NCBI GenBank assembly: GCA_003562605.1
Contig: PWUG01000284.1
Coordinates: 1-7,126 of the forward strand
Origin: Syntrophomonadaceae bacterium
Lineage (GTDB): Bacteria > Bacillota_D > Dethiobacteria > DTU022
Direction: 5' to 3'
Length of the DNA stretch: 7,126 nucleotides
Shown here: piece by piece, positions 1 through 5,729 of the stretch
Numbering within the stretch: position 1 is the stretch's first letter
How the letters are laid out: the number at the start of each line of letters is the position of its first letter
Made by a program: the position numbers and the translations under genes
The notes under the pieces: generated by a model
Databases searched by the model: none
Seen by the model: only the letters and a program-made list of their open reading frames with translations
Told to the model about the DNA's origin: nothing

Positions 1-345
1 AAGGGTGCGGCTTACAGGGTTAATGCTGATAAAGCTGGACGAATTTTGCAAGATCCGGAGCTGCATCCGCCAAAGATCTTTTGTGACCGAGCTCTTTTGT
101 CTTTTCTCCCCGGCTGTACTGACAGCCATGTGAGCTTTAAGAGCGGCCATACGGCAGGCGGCAAGTTCGGATGGCAGTTCGATAGCCGGTTGATGCTTTA
201 GCTCCCAATCCAGGAGCTTTAACTGGTTCAGCTCCCGGCGGGAAGCGGGGCAGGACAGCAAATGCTCCTCGAGAATAATTTTTTCCAGTGGGCCTAGCTC
301 TCCGTCAATATACTGATGCAGCAGATCACTGTACTTATTATCCAA
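1..345 (-). CDS. Putative anti-sigma factor (zf-HC2-like N-terminus), partial at left edge
   Basis: This is the second gene of the sigma operon and is open for 115 codons to the window edge, so its C-terminus is missing. It starts at a TTG (343-345) 9 bases after a strong GGAGGTG site that lies in the last codons of the sigma gene. The first 50 residues look like the short helical domain that anti-sigma factors use to hold an ECF sigma: LLHQYIDGELGPLE, then EEHLLSCPAS. Zinc anti-sigma domains normally show H-x3-C-x2-C. Here H28 and C32 are present but the last ligand is S35, so zinc binding may be weak or lost. No transmembrane segment appears in the visible part, although one could follow outside the window. 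The assignment rests on position directly behind an ECF sigma gene plus this motif. The inferred role is to sequester that sigma factor until a signal arrives; the signal is unknown. Confidence 0.75.
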   Translation of the reverse strand, partial: MDNKYSDLLHQYIDGELGPLEKIILEEHLLSCPASRRELNQLKLLDWELKHQPAIELPSELAACRMAALKAHMAVSTAGEKRQKSSVTKDLWRMQLRILQNSSSFISINPVSRTL

Positions 346-351
346 GATGAC

Positions 352-942
352 TTACACCTCCAATAGTTCGCAGGCCTGCATTTTTTTACGCAGCTGGTTT
401 CTGGCCCGGAAAACGCTGTTTTTAACCGTGCCCAGCGGTTGGCCAAGGGCACCGGCAATCTGTTCGTAGCTCATTTCTTCATGGTAACGCAGGGTAAGTG
501 TTATCCGGTACTGCTCAGGCAGCTGCGCTATCAGATTATTAACTATATCACTTGTATCGCCAACAATAACCGTTTCTTCCGGGTCATCTTCGGCCGCAAG
601 GTAATCAGCAGGGGAAAATTCCAGACTGCCGCTGCCCTTTTGATTCCATCCACCATCCAGTGAGGTTACAGGCAATCTGTTTTTTTTTGTATGGTTTATT
701 ATTGTATTAACGGTAATTGTTTTTAACCAGGGCAGCAGGGGTCGGGTTTCGTCGAAGCTATTAAGACCGCGGAATATCCGGATATAGACCTCCTGCATCA
801 TGTCCAGGGCTTCTTCCTTGTTTCGGGTAAAGCTGTAGCAGATACGGTAAAGGTAACCCTCATAGCGGCTCAGGAGCTCGTTAAAAGCATCTTCGTCATT
901 TTTCTTGCAGCGTTTTATGAGATTGGTTATTAGTGTATCCAC
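352..942 (-). CDS. ECF-type RNA polymerase sigma factor (sigma-70 family)
   Basis: A sigma-70 family factor of the extracytoplasmic-function class that redirects RNA polymerase to a stress or envelope regulon. With the GTG start at 942 the product is 196 residues, a usual ECF length. Region 2 spans about residues 16-88, with the core-binding stretch DMMQEVYIRIF at 47-57 and the -10 recognition part ending near NHTKKNR. Region 4 spans about 135-188, with LPEQYR and the helix-turn-helix MSYEQIAGALGQPLGTVKNS. Region 3 is absent, as expected for ECF factors; the linker at about 90-130 is acidic. I chose GTG because GGAGG (953-957) lies 10 bases upstream. A TTG at 961-963 would add seven residues but has no good ribosome binding site. 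The following gene is the putative anti-sigma factor, so the pair is probably co-transcribed and self-controlled. The regulon cannot be read from this window. Confidence 0.93.
   Translation of the reverse strand: MDTLITNLIKRCKKNDEDAFNELLSRYEGYLYRICYSFTRNKEEALDMMQEVYIRIFRGLNSFDETRPLLPWLKTITVNTIINHTKKNRLPVTSLDGGWNQKGSGSLEFSPADYLAAEDDPEETVIVGDTSDIVNNLIAQLPEQYRITLTLRYHEEMSYEQIAGALGQPLGTVKNSVFRARNQLRKKMQACELLEV
355..361 (-). promoter_or_regulatory. Ribosome binding site GGAGGTG for the TTG-started anti-sigma gene
   Basis: On the minus strand GGAGGTG lies inside the last sense codons of the sigma gene and 9 bases before TTG at 345. No ATG or GTG in the same frame is as well placed, so this site decides the start. 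The stop of the sigma gene falls between the site and the start, an arrangement that favours translational coupling. Confidence 0.7.
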
Positions 943-952
943 AAGCCAGCTG

Positions 953-957
953 CCTCC
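953..957 (-). promoter_or_regulatory. Ribosome binding site GGAGG deciding the GTG start of the sigma gene
   Basis: GGAGG on the minus strand lies 10 bases before GTG (940-942). It falls inside the reading frame if the more upstream TTG at 963 were used, which makes the TTG start less likely. Confidence 0.6.
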
Positions 958-990
958 AGTCAAGCCTGTTTATTTCCCTATCTTTTATAT

Positions 991-1016
991 TACATGATCT
1001 ATTTGAAATAGTTGCA
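991..1016 (-). promoter_or_regulatory. Candidate ECF-type promoter of the sigma operon (possible autoregulation)
   Basis: On the minus strand TGCAAC (1011-1016) is followed after exactly 16 bases by TGTA (991-994). This resembles the TGAAAC-N16-CGTA layout known for SigW-like ECF factors, with AAC kept in the -35 element. It lies about 50 bases upstream of the GTG start. ECF genes often transcribe themselves, so the position fits, but two bases differ from that consensus and the true recognition sequence of this factor is unknown. Confidence 0.4.
999..1011. repeat. Perfect 13-base palindrome in the sigma promoter spacer
   Basis: CTATTT-G-AAATAG has two perfect 6-base arms around one central base. 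It falls between the candidate -35 and -10 elements, where a bound repressor would block transcription. It is too AT-rich to act as a terminator. Operator function is an inference. Confidence 0.4.
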
Positions 1017-1046
1017 GCTTTATTGAGTACGCTGTGCAAGACGAGG

Positions 1047-1072
1047 GAAGTCGAGGGGAGAAGTCGAGGGGA
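1047..1072. repeat. Perfect tandem duplication of a 13-base unit
   Basis: GAAGTCGAGGGGA occurs at 1047-1059 and again, without a gap, at 1060-1072. A degenerate relative (AAGACGAGGG, 1038-1047) precedes it. The unit contains the GTCGAGGGGA core shared with the dispersed repeats at 2935, 4436 and probably 7116. Confidence 0.8.
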
Positions 1073-1164
1073 CGTTTCATCTGTCTTTTGATCTGTTTAA
1101 CGAAACTATATCACATTTTAAGCTTTTATTGTTTAAATAGCGAAGACAGTTAAAACGTTTCCCT
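1067..1164. repeat. MITE-like or hairpin unit with imperfect 21-22 base inverted ends
   Basis: The left arm at 1067-1087 reads AGGGGACGTTT then CATCTGTCTT. The minus-strand reading of 1143-1164 is AGGGAAACGTTT then TAACTGTCTT. About 18 of 22 aligned positions agree, with one gap. The 55-base interior is AT-rich and has no gene. It lies in the gap between the sigma operon and the methyltransferase gene. It could be a small non-autonomous mobile unit or a transcript-end hairpin; no target-site duplication is obvious. Confidence 0.5.
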
Positions 1165-1210
1165 GACCTTAAACATCCCTTTGCCTGTCTGCGCCTGGAC
1201 AACCCAAAGG

Positions 1211-2680
1211 CTATAGGATTTGCTTTCCCTTTGCCAGATCGACTGTTGCCCGGTCGAGAATCTCTTCCAGCCTGGCCTGAATAGTTTCAGGAAGGTTATT
1301 TTGGATTGGTGCGGCGAGAAGCTCCTCGACTCTTTCGCGGGCACGGGCATAAATATCGGTGTTGCTATGCTCCTGCATTTCTTCGAGACTGCTGCGATCC
1401 TGGAGAAGAGGCTGATAGAATTCTGGGCCACGGCAAAGGTGAAAGGTGCTTTCTGCATCTAAAAAATGACCGCCGGGCCCTACCCTAAGCAGATCGGCAA
1501 AGAAGTTCTTTTCTTCCGAAAAGTCAATGCCTGCAGCAAGACGGCGGCAGCGCCGGGCGATCTCTTCATCTACAATAATCTGTTCCAGGACAAGCAGCTG
1601 GCTGGTTTCAATCTCACCGATACCGTTGATCAGATCCACCCCGGCCAGGACCAGGGGCAGGGTGGTAAGCATTTTCTCCATGATCGCTTCAGATCCGGGG
1701 TAACGGGTATCAGAGAGGCAGCCGGCCTGGGTATTGGGCAGGTTGTAGTGGCGGGCCATTTCACCGAGGGCCGCGGTTTGAATGACCATTTCCGGAGTTC
1801 CTTCCAGGAATGTACCAGTTTTAAAGTCCATCGTGCCAGAGGCGGCGCCATAAATCTGGGGAGAGCCGGGCCGGGCTGCCTGGAAGAGCACCAGGGTTGA
1901 GAGGGCCTCGGCGTTGGCCAGGCAGATATTGGAAAAGAGTCCGGCGGGTCCGGTTGATCCGCAGGAGGGCATGGGTAAAATCAAGACCGGCACCTCGTAG
2001 GCCAGCAGATCCAGGCAGGCCTCGCTCATCGGGCCTTCATGAGTAAGCGGCGCAACGGGACAATAGCAGACCGAGCAGATTTTCCTCTCCTTAACCGCTT
2101 CGGTGCTGCCGAGGATGCACTTCATGGCTTCGATCAGAAAAGGTACTTCTTCAGGGCGATGCAGTTCATGCTGAACGTGCTTTGCGCTGTATTTCAGTGC
2201 GGTCAGGAATTCACAGAGCACCCGCGAAGCTTTGGGAGCATCGGATGCGACAACCGGGGGCCAGTTGATCATCCCAAGCTCAATATTATTGAAAATCCTT
2301 GAGCCCAATTCGATATCTTTGATCGTGCCGTAGCGCCGCTGGCCGCTCTCGAAATCGAGGGCAAACGTGGCTGTGCCGTCGAGCGTATAGGCGGTAAAGG
2401 GCGAGGGCAGAGCGAAATCAAAGTCACTGTTAGGGGCGCCAAGGGTAAATTTTTGCGGGGCCGTTTTTAAGGCTTCTTCGACCATTGTTTGATCGATACG
2501 GGCAATAGAGTTTTGCTGATCGATGCCTGCCCCGGCCTGCTCAAGCAGCTTGAGGGCTTTTTTACTGTGAAATCTGACCCCCACTTCAGATAAGATGCGC
2601 AAGCTTTCTGTGTGGATCTTCTGCTTGTTTTCTGCAGATAAAAAGTTAAGTTGCAAGAAATATCGCCCTTTCCCGGTCAT
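1211..2680 (-). CDS. MttB-superfamily (trimethylamine methyltransferase-like) methyltransferase, without pyrrolysine
   Basis: A 489-residue member of the MttB/MtgB superfamily, cytoplasmic TIM-barrel enzymes that move a methyl group from a (usually quaternary) amine to the cobalt of a small corrinoid protein. Family features: KIHTESLRILSEVGVRF near residues 21-37, LDGTATFALDF at 100-110, PMPSCGSTGPAGLFS at 236-250, then QAGCLSDTRYPGSEA at 318-332 and LEQIIVDEEIARR at 365-377, close to the MttB-type EQLVID motif. Length is normal for the family. No amber codon interrupts the frame, so this belongs to the non-pyrrolysine branch, where glycine betaine, proline betaine, carnitine and similar substrates are known. 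The actual substrate is unknown. The stop is TAG; reading through it would add only 13 residues before TAA. The ATG at 2680 has no clear ribosome binding site. An in-frame TTG at 2656, behind AAAGGGCG, is an alternative start. No corrinoid protein or activase gene is adjacent. Confidence 0.9.
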   Translation of the reverse strand: MTGKGRYFLQLNFLSAENKQKIHTESLRILSEVGVRFHSKKALKLLEQAGAGIDQQNSIARIDQTMVEEALKTAPQKFTLGAPNSDFDFALPSPFTAYTLDGTATFALDFESGQRRYGTIKDIELGSRIFNNIELGMINWPPVVASDAPKASRVLCEFLTALKYSAKHVQHELHRPEEVPFLIEAMKCILGSTEAVKERKICSVCYCPVAPLTHEGPMSEACLDLLAYEVPVLILPMPSCGSTGPAGLFSNICLANAEALSTLVLFQAARPGSPQIYGAASGTMDFKTGTFLEGTPEMVIQTAALGEMARHYNLPNTQAGCLSDTRYPGSEAIMEKMLTTLPLVLAGVDLINGIGEIETSQLLVLEQIIVDEEIARRCRRLAAGIDFSEEKNFFADLLRVGPGGHFLDAESTFHLCRGPEFYQPLLQDRSSLEEMQEHSNTDIYARARERVEELLAAPIQNNLPETIQARLEEILDRATVDLAKGKQIL

Positions 2681-2934
2681 GTTAGGTGCAGCGTTGGATC
2701 AGGTGAATTCACAGCTAGATATTAAACAATATTTACCCTGTTTCCTGCCGGGGAAAGACGTGCTCAAAAAAATTACTGTTCCGAAATACTTACCGGCTAT
2801 AGCCTTTATTACCCTTTTGCTTCCACTTGATGCTGCGTTTCATTAATTATAACATGGAGGAAATCGCAGTTTTAATCAGGCACAATCACTGACTTAAAAT
2901 CTTACCGAAGGGTGATAAATAGCCATGTCCAAAC

Positions 2935-2956
2935 AGAATCGTCCCCTCGTCTTTTG
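2935..2956 (-). repeat. Dispersed repeat, copy B (GACGAGGGGACG core)
   Basis: On the minus strand this reads CAAAAGACGAGGGGACGATT. It matches the tandem units at 1047-1072 (GTCGAGGGGACG), the forward GTCCCCTTGTCTTT at 4436-4449, and the last 11 bases of the window (CAAAAGACGAG). All copies sit outside genes. Confidence 0.6.
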
Positions 2957-3041
2957 AGGTTCAGAAGAAAACAGAGCCAATTCAGGAAAAGGGAATCTCC
3001 CTATTTTCGCAAGAGAGAAGTCTTTCCTTTCTGCGCTAATG

Positions 3042-3059
3042 CTTATTCTAAGAAATAAG
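3042..3059. promoter_or_regulatory. Candidate operator of the AbrB/PIN operon (inverted repeat)
   Basis: CTTATT-ctaaga-AATAAG has perfect 6-base arms and covers the -35 side of the operon promoter, with its right end 9 bases from the -10 hexamer. AbrB-type antitoxins commonly repress their own operon, so binding here is plausible but untested. Confidence 0.4.
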
Positions 3060-3065
3060 TATACT

Positions 3066-3074
3066 TGATATAAT
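3066..3074 (+). promoter_or_regulatory. Extended -10 promoter of the AbrB/PIN operon
   Basis: TGATATAAT is a consensus TATAAT (3069-3074) preceded by TGn, the extended -10 form used by the housekeeping sigma factor. The -35 region (TTCTAA, 17 bases upstream) is weak, as is typical for extended -10 promoters. It lies 33 bases before the antitoxin ATG. Confidence 0.6.
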
Positions 3075-3107
3075 GGTGACATAATCCAAGTGGAAAGGAG
3101 AATTTAA

Positions 3108-3374
3108 ATGTTAAATTCAAAACATATCAGCCCAACTGTTCGAGGCCAGATTACCATCCCCAAAGGTATTCGCAAAGAACTGGCTATCACTCCAAAGACC
3201 AAGCTTAGAATATATGTAGAAAACAACAGGATAGTAATAGAACCGGTTTCAAATCTTGATCTGCTTTTTCAGGATATAGAGGAAGAAGCAAAAACTAAGG
3301 GCTACACCAGAGAAGAATTGAACCGGGAAATAGATGTAGTAAGAGAAAAATTGATCAAAGAGATATACAAATGA
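3108..3374 (+). CDS. AbrB/MazE-fold antitoxin
   Basis: An 88-residue DNA-binding antitoxin. Residues 7-48 form a typical SpoVT/AbrB swapped-hairpin domain: VRGQITIPKGIRKELAI followed by KLRIYVENNRIVIEPV. The charged helical tail (about 50-88, EEEAKTKGYTREELNREI) is the usual toxin-wrapping part. AAGGAG lies 7 bases before the ATG, an excellent ribosome binding site. The gene overlaps the PIN toxin by four bases (ATGA), the classic coupling of antitoxin to toxin. Antitoxin alone or with toxin probably represses the promoter at 3066-3074 through the inverted repeat at 3042-3059. The family and the pairing are clear; no more exact name can be given from the sequence. Confidence 0.92.
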   Translation: MLNSKHISPTVRGQITIPKGIRKELAITPKTKLRIYVENNRIVIEPVSNLDLLFQDIEEEAKTKGYTREELNREIDVVREKLIKEIYK

Positions 3375-3796
3375 TTAATATAATGCTGGATACAAACATA
3401 TTAATCACTGGGTTAGCTTTTAATGGCAATGAACGAAAGCTGCTCAATGCTATTTATCTCAATAAAGCAAATCTAATTTTGAATGAATTTGTAATCATAG
3501 AAACGAAAACTATTTTGAGCAAGAAATTTCCCATGTTGGAGAAGGTATTTGATGATTTTTTGCAACTTATTCAAGCTAAGATTACACCTCTGCCAGAGTT
3601 AGAAATGGTCAAGAATGCTAAAACCATTATCAGGGATCCTAAAGATGCAGTAGTTTTAGCATCAGCAATTTTATTTAACCCTGATGTTTTCGTAAGCGGA
3701 GACCTGGATTTTCATACAACAACTGTAAAATCCTTTATTAATGTTATGCATACAAGAGAAGCTATAGCTTTAGTTAGATATCACAGGCAAAGCTAA
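3371..3796 (+). CDS. PIN-domain toxin (COG1569/PIN_3-like ribonuclease)
   Basis: A 141-residue PIN-domain protein, the presumed RNase toxin of the pair. The expected acidic residues are present: D7 in MLDTNILITG, E44 in FVIIETKTIL, D92 in RDPKDAVVLASAI and D111 in VSGDLDF; these would hold the metal ions. Length and the SGDLDF motif fit the putative toxin component, PIN family, rather than short VapC proteins. The ATG at 3371 overlaps the antitoxin stop, and translation is probably coupled because no strong ribosome binding site is present. A second in-frame ATG at 3383 is less likely, since it would trim the first beta strand. This operon is visibly AT-richer than its left neighbour: one sampled 60-base line here is about 30% G+C against about 52% in the methyltransferase gene. 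That fits recent acquisition. The cleaved RNA target is unknown. Confidence 0.9.
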   Translation: MINIMLDTNILITGLAFNGNERKLLNAIYLNKANLILNEFVIIETKTILSKKFPMLEKVFDDFLQLIQAKITPLPELEMVKNAKTIIRDPKDAVVLASAILFNPDVFVSGDLDFHTTTVKSFINVMHTREAIALVRYHRQS

Positions 3797-3840
3797 TATT
3801 TGTTTTAGGGGATATTATTCTATAAAATGGGAGCGGGCTT

Positions 3841-4317
3841 ATGGCAAATTTTAAAATCATCGGTATTCGTGATCATAAAGAGTATCTCGAAACAGCAATT
3901 GATTATTTATCGGAAAAATGGGGTATTGACAGGAAGATCTATAACGATTGCCTCAGCAACTCGGTTATAACTGAAAATCCTCTGCCCCGCTGGTATTTAT
4001 TGTTAAAAGATAAAGAAGTAATAGGTTGCTGCGGGCTTATTACCAATGATTTTATCAGCCGCCAGGATTTATATCCCTGGCTGTGCGCCCTGTTTGTTGA
4101 GGAAAGAGAACGGGGCCGGAAGCTGGGGGCAAAGTTGATCGAGCATGTTAAGGCTGAGGCGGCAGCTTCGGGTTACAAAAAAATTTATCTTAGCACCGAT
4201 CTCGAAGGTTATTATGAAAAGTATGGTTGGGGAAAAATAGCAACAGGTTATCACCCCTGGGGTGCGGAATCTACTATTTTTGAAAGTGAAACAGCTTTGA
4301 ACAGTGATAAGGTGTAG
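3841..4317 (+). CDS. GNAT-family N-acetyltransferase
   Basis: A 158-residue cytosolic acetyltransferase of the GCN5-related fold, transferring acetyl from acetyl-CoA to an unidentified amine. Motif A, which binds the CoA pyrophosphate, is seen at 80-101: LCALFVEERERGRKLGAKLI, where RGRKLGA fits the R/Q-x-x-G-x-G/A loop. The preceding strands carry VIGCCGLITND (60-70), and motif B is at 115-130 with YYEKYGW, the usual end of the fold. GGGAG lies 7 bases before the ATG. The gene starts 44 bases after the PIN toxin stop on the same strand and could be read through from that operon; only weak promoter-like sequences (TTGTTT/TATAAA, 15-base spacing) lie between. The related Clostridia proteins I recall are uncharacterised, so I give no substrate. 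Confidence 0.9.
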   Translation: MANFKIIGIRDHKEYLETAIDYLSEKWGIDRKIYNDCLSNSVITENPLPRWYLLLKDKEVIGCCGLITNDFISRQDLYPWLCALFVEERERGRKLGAKLIEHVKAEAAASGYKKIYLSTDLEGYYEKYGWGKIATGYHPWGAESTIFESETALNSDKV

Positions 4318-4332
4318 CTTTTAGGAAACCCA

Positions 4333-4428
4333 GTGCTGGAAACTAAAAAATTGATTCTAAGAAAACTGAAAATTCCCGATGCCCGTGATTATTATGAATA
4401 AGGGACCAACCCGGAACTGACCCACTAA
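4333..4428 (+). pseudogene. 5' remnant of a RimJ/RimL-like GNAT acetyltransferase
   Basis: A GTG start (4333-4335), 6 bases after AGGA, opens MLETKKLILRKL and then DARDYYE, the characteristic N-terminus of ribosomal-protein-alanine N-acetyltransferase relatives. A TAA at 4399 interrupts it. The same frame continues GTNPELTH before a second TAA at 4426, which matches the next family motif (roughly EYASNPELTRY), so the first TAA probably replaced a Tyr codon. After 4428 the similarity stops and the dispersed repeat begins. Only about 32 of the roughly 170-180 residues usual for this family remain, with no acetyl-CoA motif. It is a dead fragment just behind the intact GNAT gene. Confidence 0.7.
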
Positions 4429-4440
4429 GTCCGGTGTCCC
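4402..4440 (+). repeat. Two-step inverted repeat at the remnant/repeat junction
   Basis: GGGAC (4402-4406) pairs with GTCCC (4436-4440), and CCGGA (4411-4415) pairs with TCCGG (4430-4434), around a 14-base loop. It could fold as a hairpin with a small internal loop. The left arm is also readable as the decayed acetyltransferase, so it may have formed by chance or by insertion of a hairpin-ended repeat. Confidence 0.45.
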
Positions 4441-4459
4441 CTTGTCTTTACCTTGTCTT
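4436..4459 (+). repeat. Dispersed repeat, copy C, with a short direct duplication
   Basis: GTCCCCTTGTCTTT (4436-4449) matches 13 of 14 bases of GTCCCCTCGTCTTT at 2941-2954. CCTTGTCTT is then repeated at 4440-4448 and 4451-4459. The surrounding stretch up to 4479 is strongly pyrimidine-rich on the plus strand, ending in a T run, and could also slow or end transcription coming from the GNAT side. Confidence 0.5.
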
Positions 4460-4500
4460 CTTGACCCTTTTCTTTTTTTAGTGGAAAGGCGAGTATCAGC

Positions 4501-5622
4501 TTAACCGGTTAACCTGCGCAGCCACCATTCAAAGCTGTAACGTCCATCACGTTTATCCCAGGCAACAATTACAAAATAGAAGAGAACGATGAAAACAAAA
4601 ACCACGACCAGGGAGTAAGCTGTAGGCATTATGTATCCATAATACTGCCACCTGTATAATTCGCGCAGGTAATAGGAATAAGCAATAAGCGCCCAGAGAA
4701 ACAGCGCATGGTGCACCACATAAGCAGTAAGGGCATAGCGGCTGTAGCGGCGGCAGAATACCAGGAATAGATTATCCTTCTTTTCCCCCTCCTTTAAATC
4801 AAAGAGACGGAAAAAGAAGATAAAGAGGAGAACATTGATGCCCAGCGCCAGCAGGATAAAAGAAGTTGATGCGGGATAAAAAGTAAAAGGCGAAATATAC
4901 TCTGCAACTATTCCGGTCACATCTGAAGCAGATGAAAGGAAAATCATGGCGAGTGAAACAATTATCAGACCGATGCCTGCGGGTAATAGAACTTTCGGCA
5001 GACGAAGTATATCATCCCCGAAGCAGGCTCTGCCCACCAGGTAGCCGGCGAGCGGAAAAACCAGCCAGGGCAGCAGTGGGAAATAGGCGTTGGCGAAAAA
5101 ACCCATCAGCATGCCGGGCATATCGAATGAAGGAACATATTCACCCCACCTGTTCCAGTGGCTGTGAAAGTCGGTGTAAATTCTAACTATTGGGCTGATG
5201 ACAAGAATAAAAAGGATTATAGAAATTATCTTTTTCGAGCTTAAATTTCTTAAGGGAAAAAGAATCAGCAGTGAAGCGCCGATAAAGGTCAGGATATCCC
5301 AGGAAAATACTTCTTCGGGCATCCAGACGAAGATCATAAAGAGCAGGCCGATGAAAAATATGGCCATCCCCCGGCGCAGGTTCCTGTCGGCTATCAACCC
5401 GGGATCTATACCTCTCTCTTCCTGCCTTTTTACAGATACAAAGAGGCTCATACCGACAAGGAAAGTAAACAGCGAGGCTGGAAAAGAACCTATTAATTCG
5501 CTGAGCTGGTAAAGCGTCGTATGGCTGTCATAGTAGCCGGAAAGCCATTCTACAATATGCACTTGGATCATGCCGATAATTGCCAGGGCGCGTAATATAT
5601 CTATTGAGTTATATCTTGCTAT
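4501..5622 (-). CDS. Multi-pass membrane acyltransferase (HGSNAT_cat/DUF1624-like), apparent ATA start
   Basis: An integral membrane protein with about nine to ten hydrophobic segments, related to the heparan-alpha-glucosaminide acetyltransferase domain (DUF1624) and to the wider acyltransferase-3/DUF418 group. These pass acyl groups across the membrane to sugars or cell-envelope polymers. Visible motifs: ILRALAIIGMIQVHIVEW with the conserved His of the first helix, FPASLFTFLVGMSLF, YFPLLPWLVFPLAGYLVGR, and a C-terminal SRYALTAYVVHHALFLW. The first ATG is at 5571, but it lies inside the conserved first helix. The same frame continues upstream as IARYNSIDILRALAIIG, which is family sequence, to an in-frame TGA at 5638-5640. 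The only start-like place is ATA at 5620-5622, 8 bases after GAAGAGGGG, giving 373 residues. With ATG the product is 356 residues. It stands alone; its acceptor is unknown. Confidence 0.8.
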   Translation of the reverse strand: MARYNSIDILRALAIIGMIQVHIVEWLSGYYDSHTTLYQLSELIGSFPASLFTFLVGMSLFVSVKRQEERGIDPGLIADRNLRRGMAIFFIGLLFMIFVWMPEEVFSWDILTFIGASLLILFPLRNLSSKKIISIILFILVISPIVRIYTDFHSHWNRWGEYVPSFDMPGMLMGFFANAYFPLLPWLVFPLAGYLVGRACFGDDILRLPKVLLPAGIGLIIVSLAMIFLSSASDVTGIVAEYISPFTFYPASTSFILLALGINVLLFIFFFRLFDLKEGEKKDNLFLVFCRRYSRYALTAYVVHHALFLWALIAYSYYLRELYRWQYYGYIMPTAYSLVVVFVFIVLFYFVIVAWDKRDGRYSFEWWLRRLTG

Positions 5623-5630
5623 TCTAGTCG

Positions 5631-5639
5631 CCCCTCTTC
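5631..5639 (-). promoter_or_regulatory. Ribosome binding site placed before an ATA codon
   Basis: GAAGAGGGG on the minus strand lies 8 bases before ATA (5620-5622) and more than 55 bases before the first ATG. Its position says translation began at or near the ATA codon, at least in the ancestor. The ATG at 5571 has no comparable site. Confidence 0.55.
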
Positions 5640-5729
5640 ACTTAATTATTAGAATTTATTGCTGACAAATCTAAAGAACAGGATAAGCATAACATAAAAA
5701 AATTATTTTGAGAAAGCATTAACTGATAT

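Larger units (their letters stand above)
2681..3107. other. Gene-free stretch between two divergent genes
   Basis: About 430 bases separate the methyltransferase (minus) from the antitoxin operon (plus), so it must hold the promoters of both. On the minus strand TATAAT (2846-2851) with a poor TTAAAA 18 bases upstream could serve the methyltransferase with a leader of about 165 bases. A 10-base palindrome GGCTATAGCC lies in that leader at 2795-2804. No known riboswitch pattern is recognisable. The right part has a dispersed repeat copy (2935-2956) and the antitoxin promoter. No convincing protein is encoded. Confidence 0.5.

Noticed and set aside
1178..1210. CCTTTG/CAAAGG inverted arms just after the methyltransferase stop
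   Set aside because: The arms are short and widely spaced and no T run follows on the minus strand, so a terminator cannot be supported.
1169..1213. The TAG at the end of the MttB-like gene as a pyrrolysine codon
   Set aside because: In MttB the pyrrolysine lies inside the barrel, not at the C-terminus. The protein is full length before TAG, and only 13 residues would follow.
1466..1900. Long plus-strand open frame of 144 codons inside the methyltransferase gene
   Set aside because: It is antisense to a well-conserved enzyme gene, has no ribosome binding site and no recognisable motif; it is a shadow of the G+C-rich codons.
2990..3006. GGGA-ATC-TCCC mini-hairpin with T-rich flank
   Set aside because: A four-base stem is too short, and no gene on the right strand precedes it.
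2894..3082. Minus-strand frame of 62 codons
   Set aside because: It runs across the dispersed repeat and the antitoxin promoter, shows no family motif and has no good ribosome binding site.
4501..4512. Perfect palindrome TTAACCGGTTAA
   Set aside because: It is formed by the last sense codons and the stop codon of the membrane acyltransferase; no spacing or flanks suggest a binding site.
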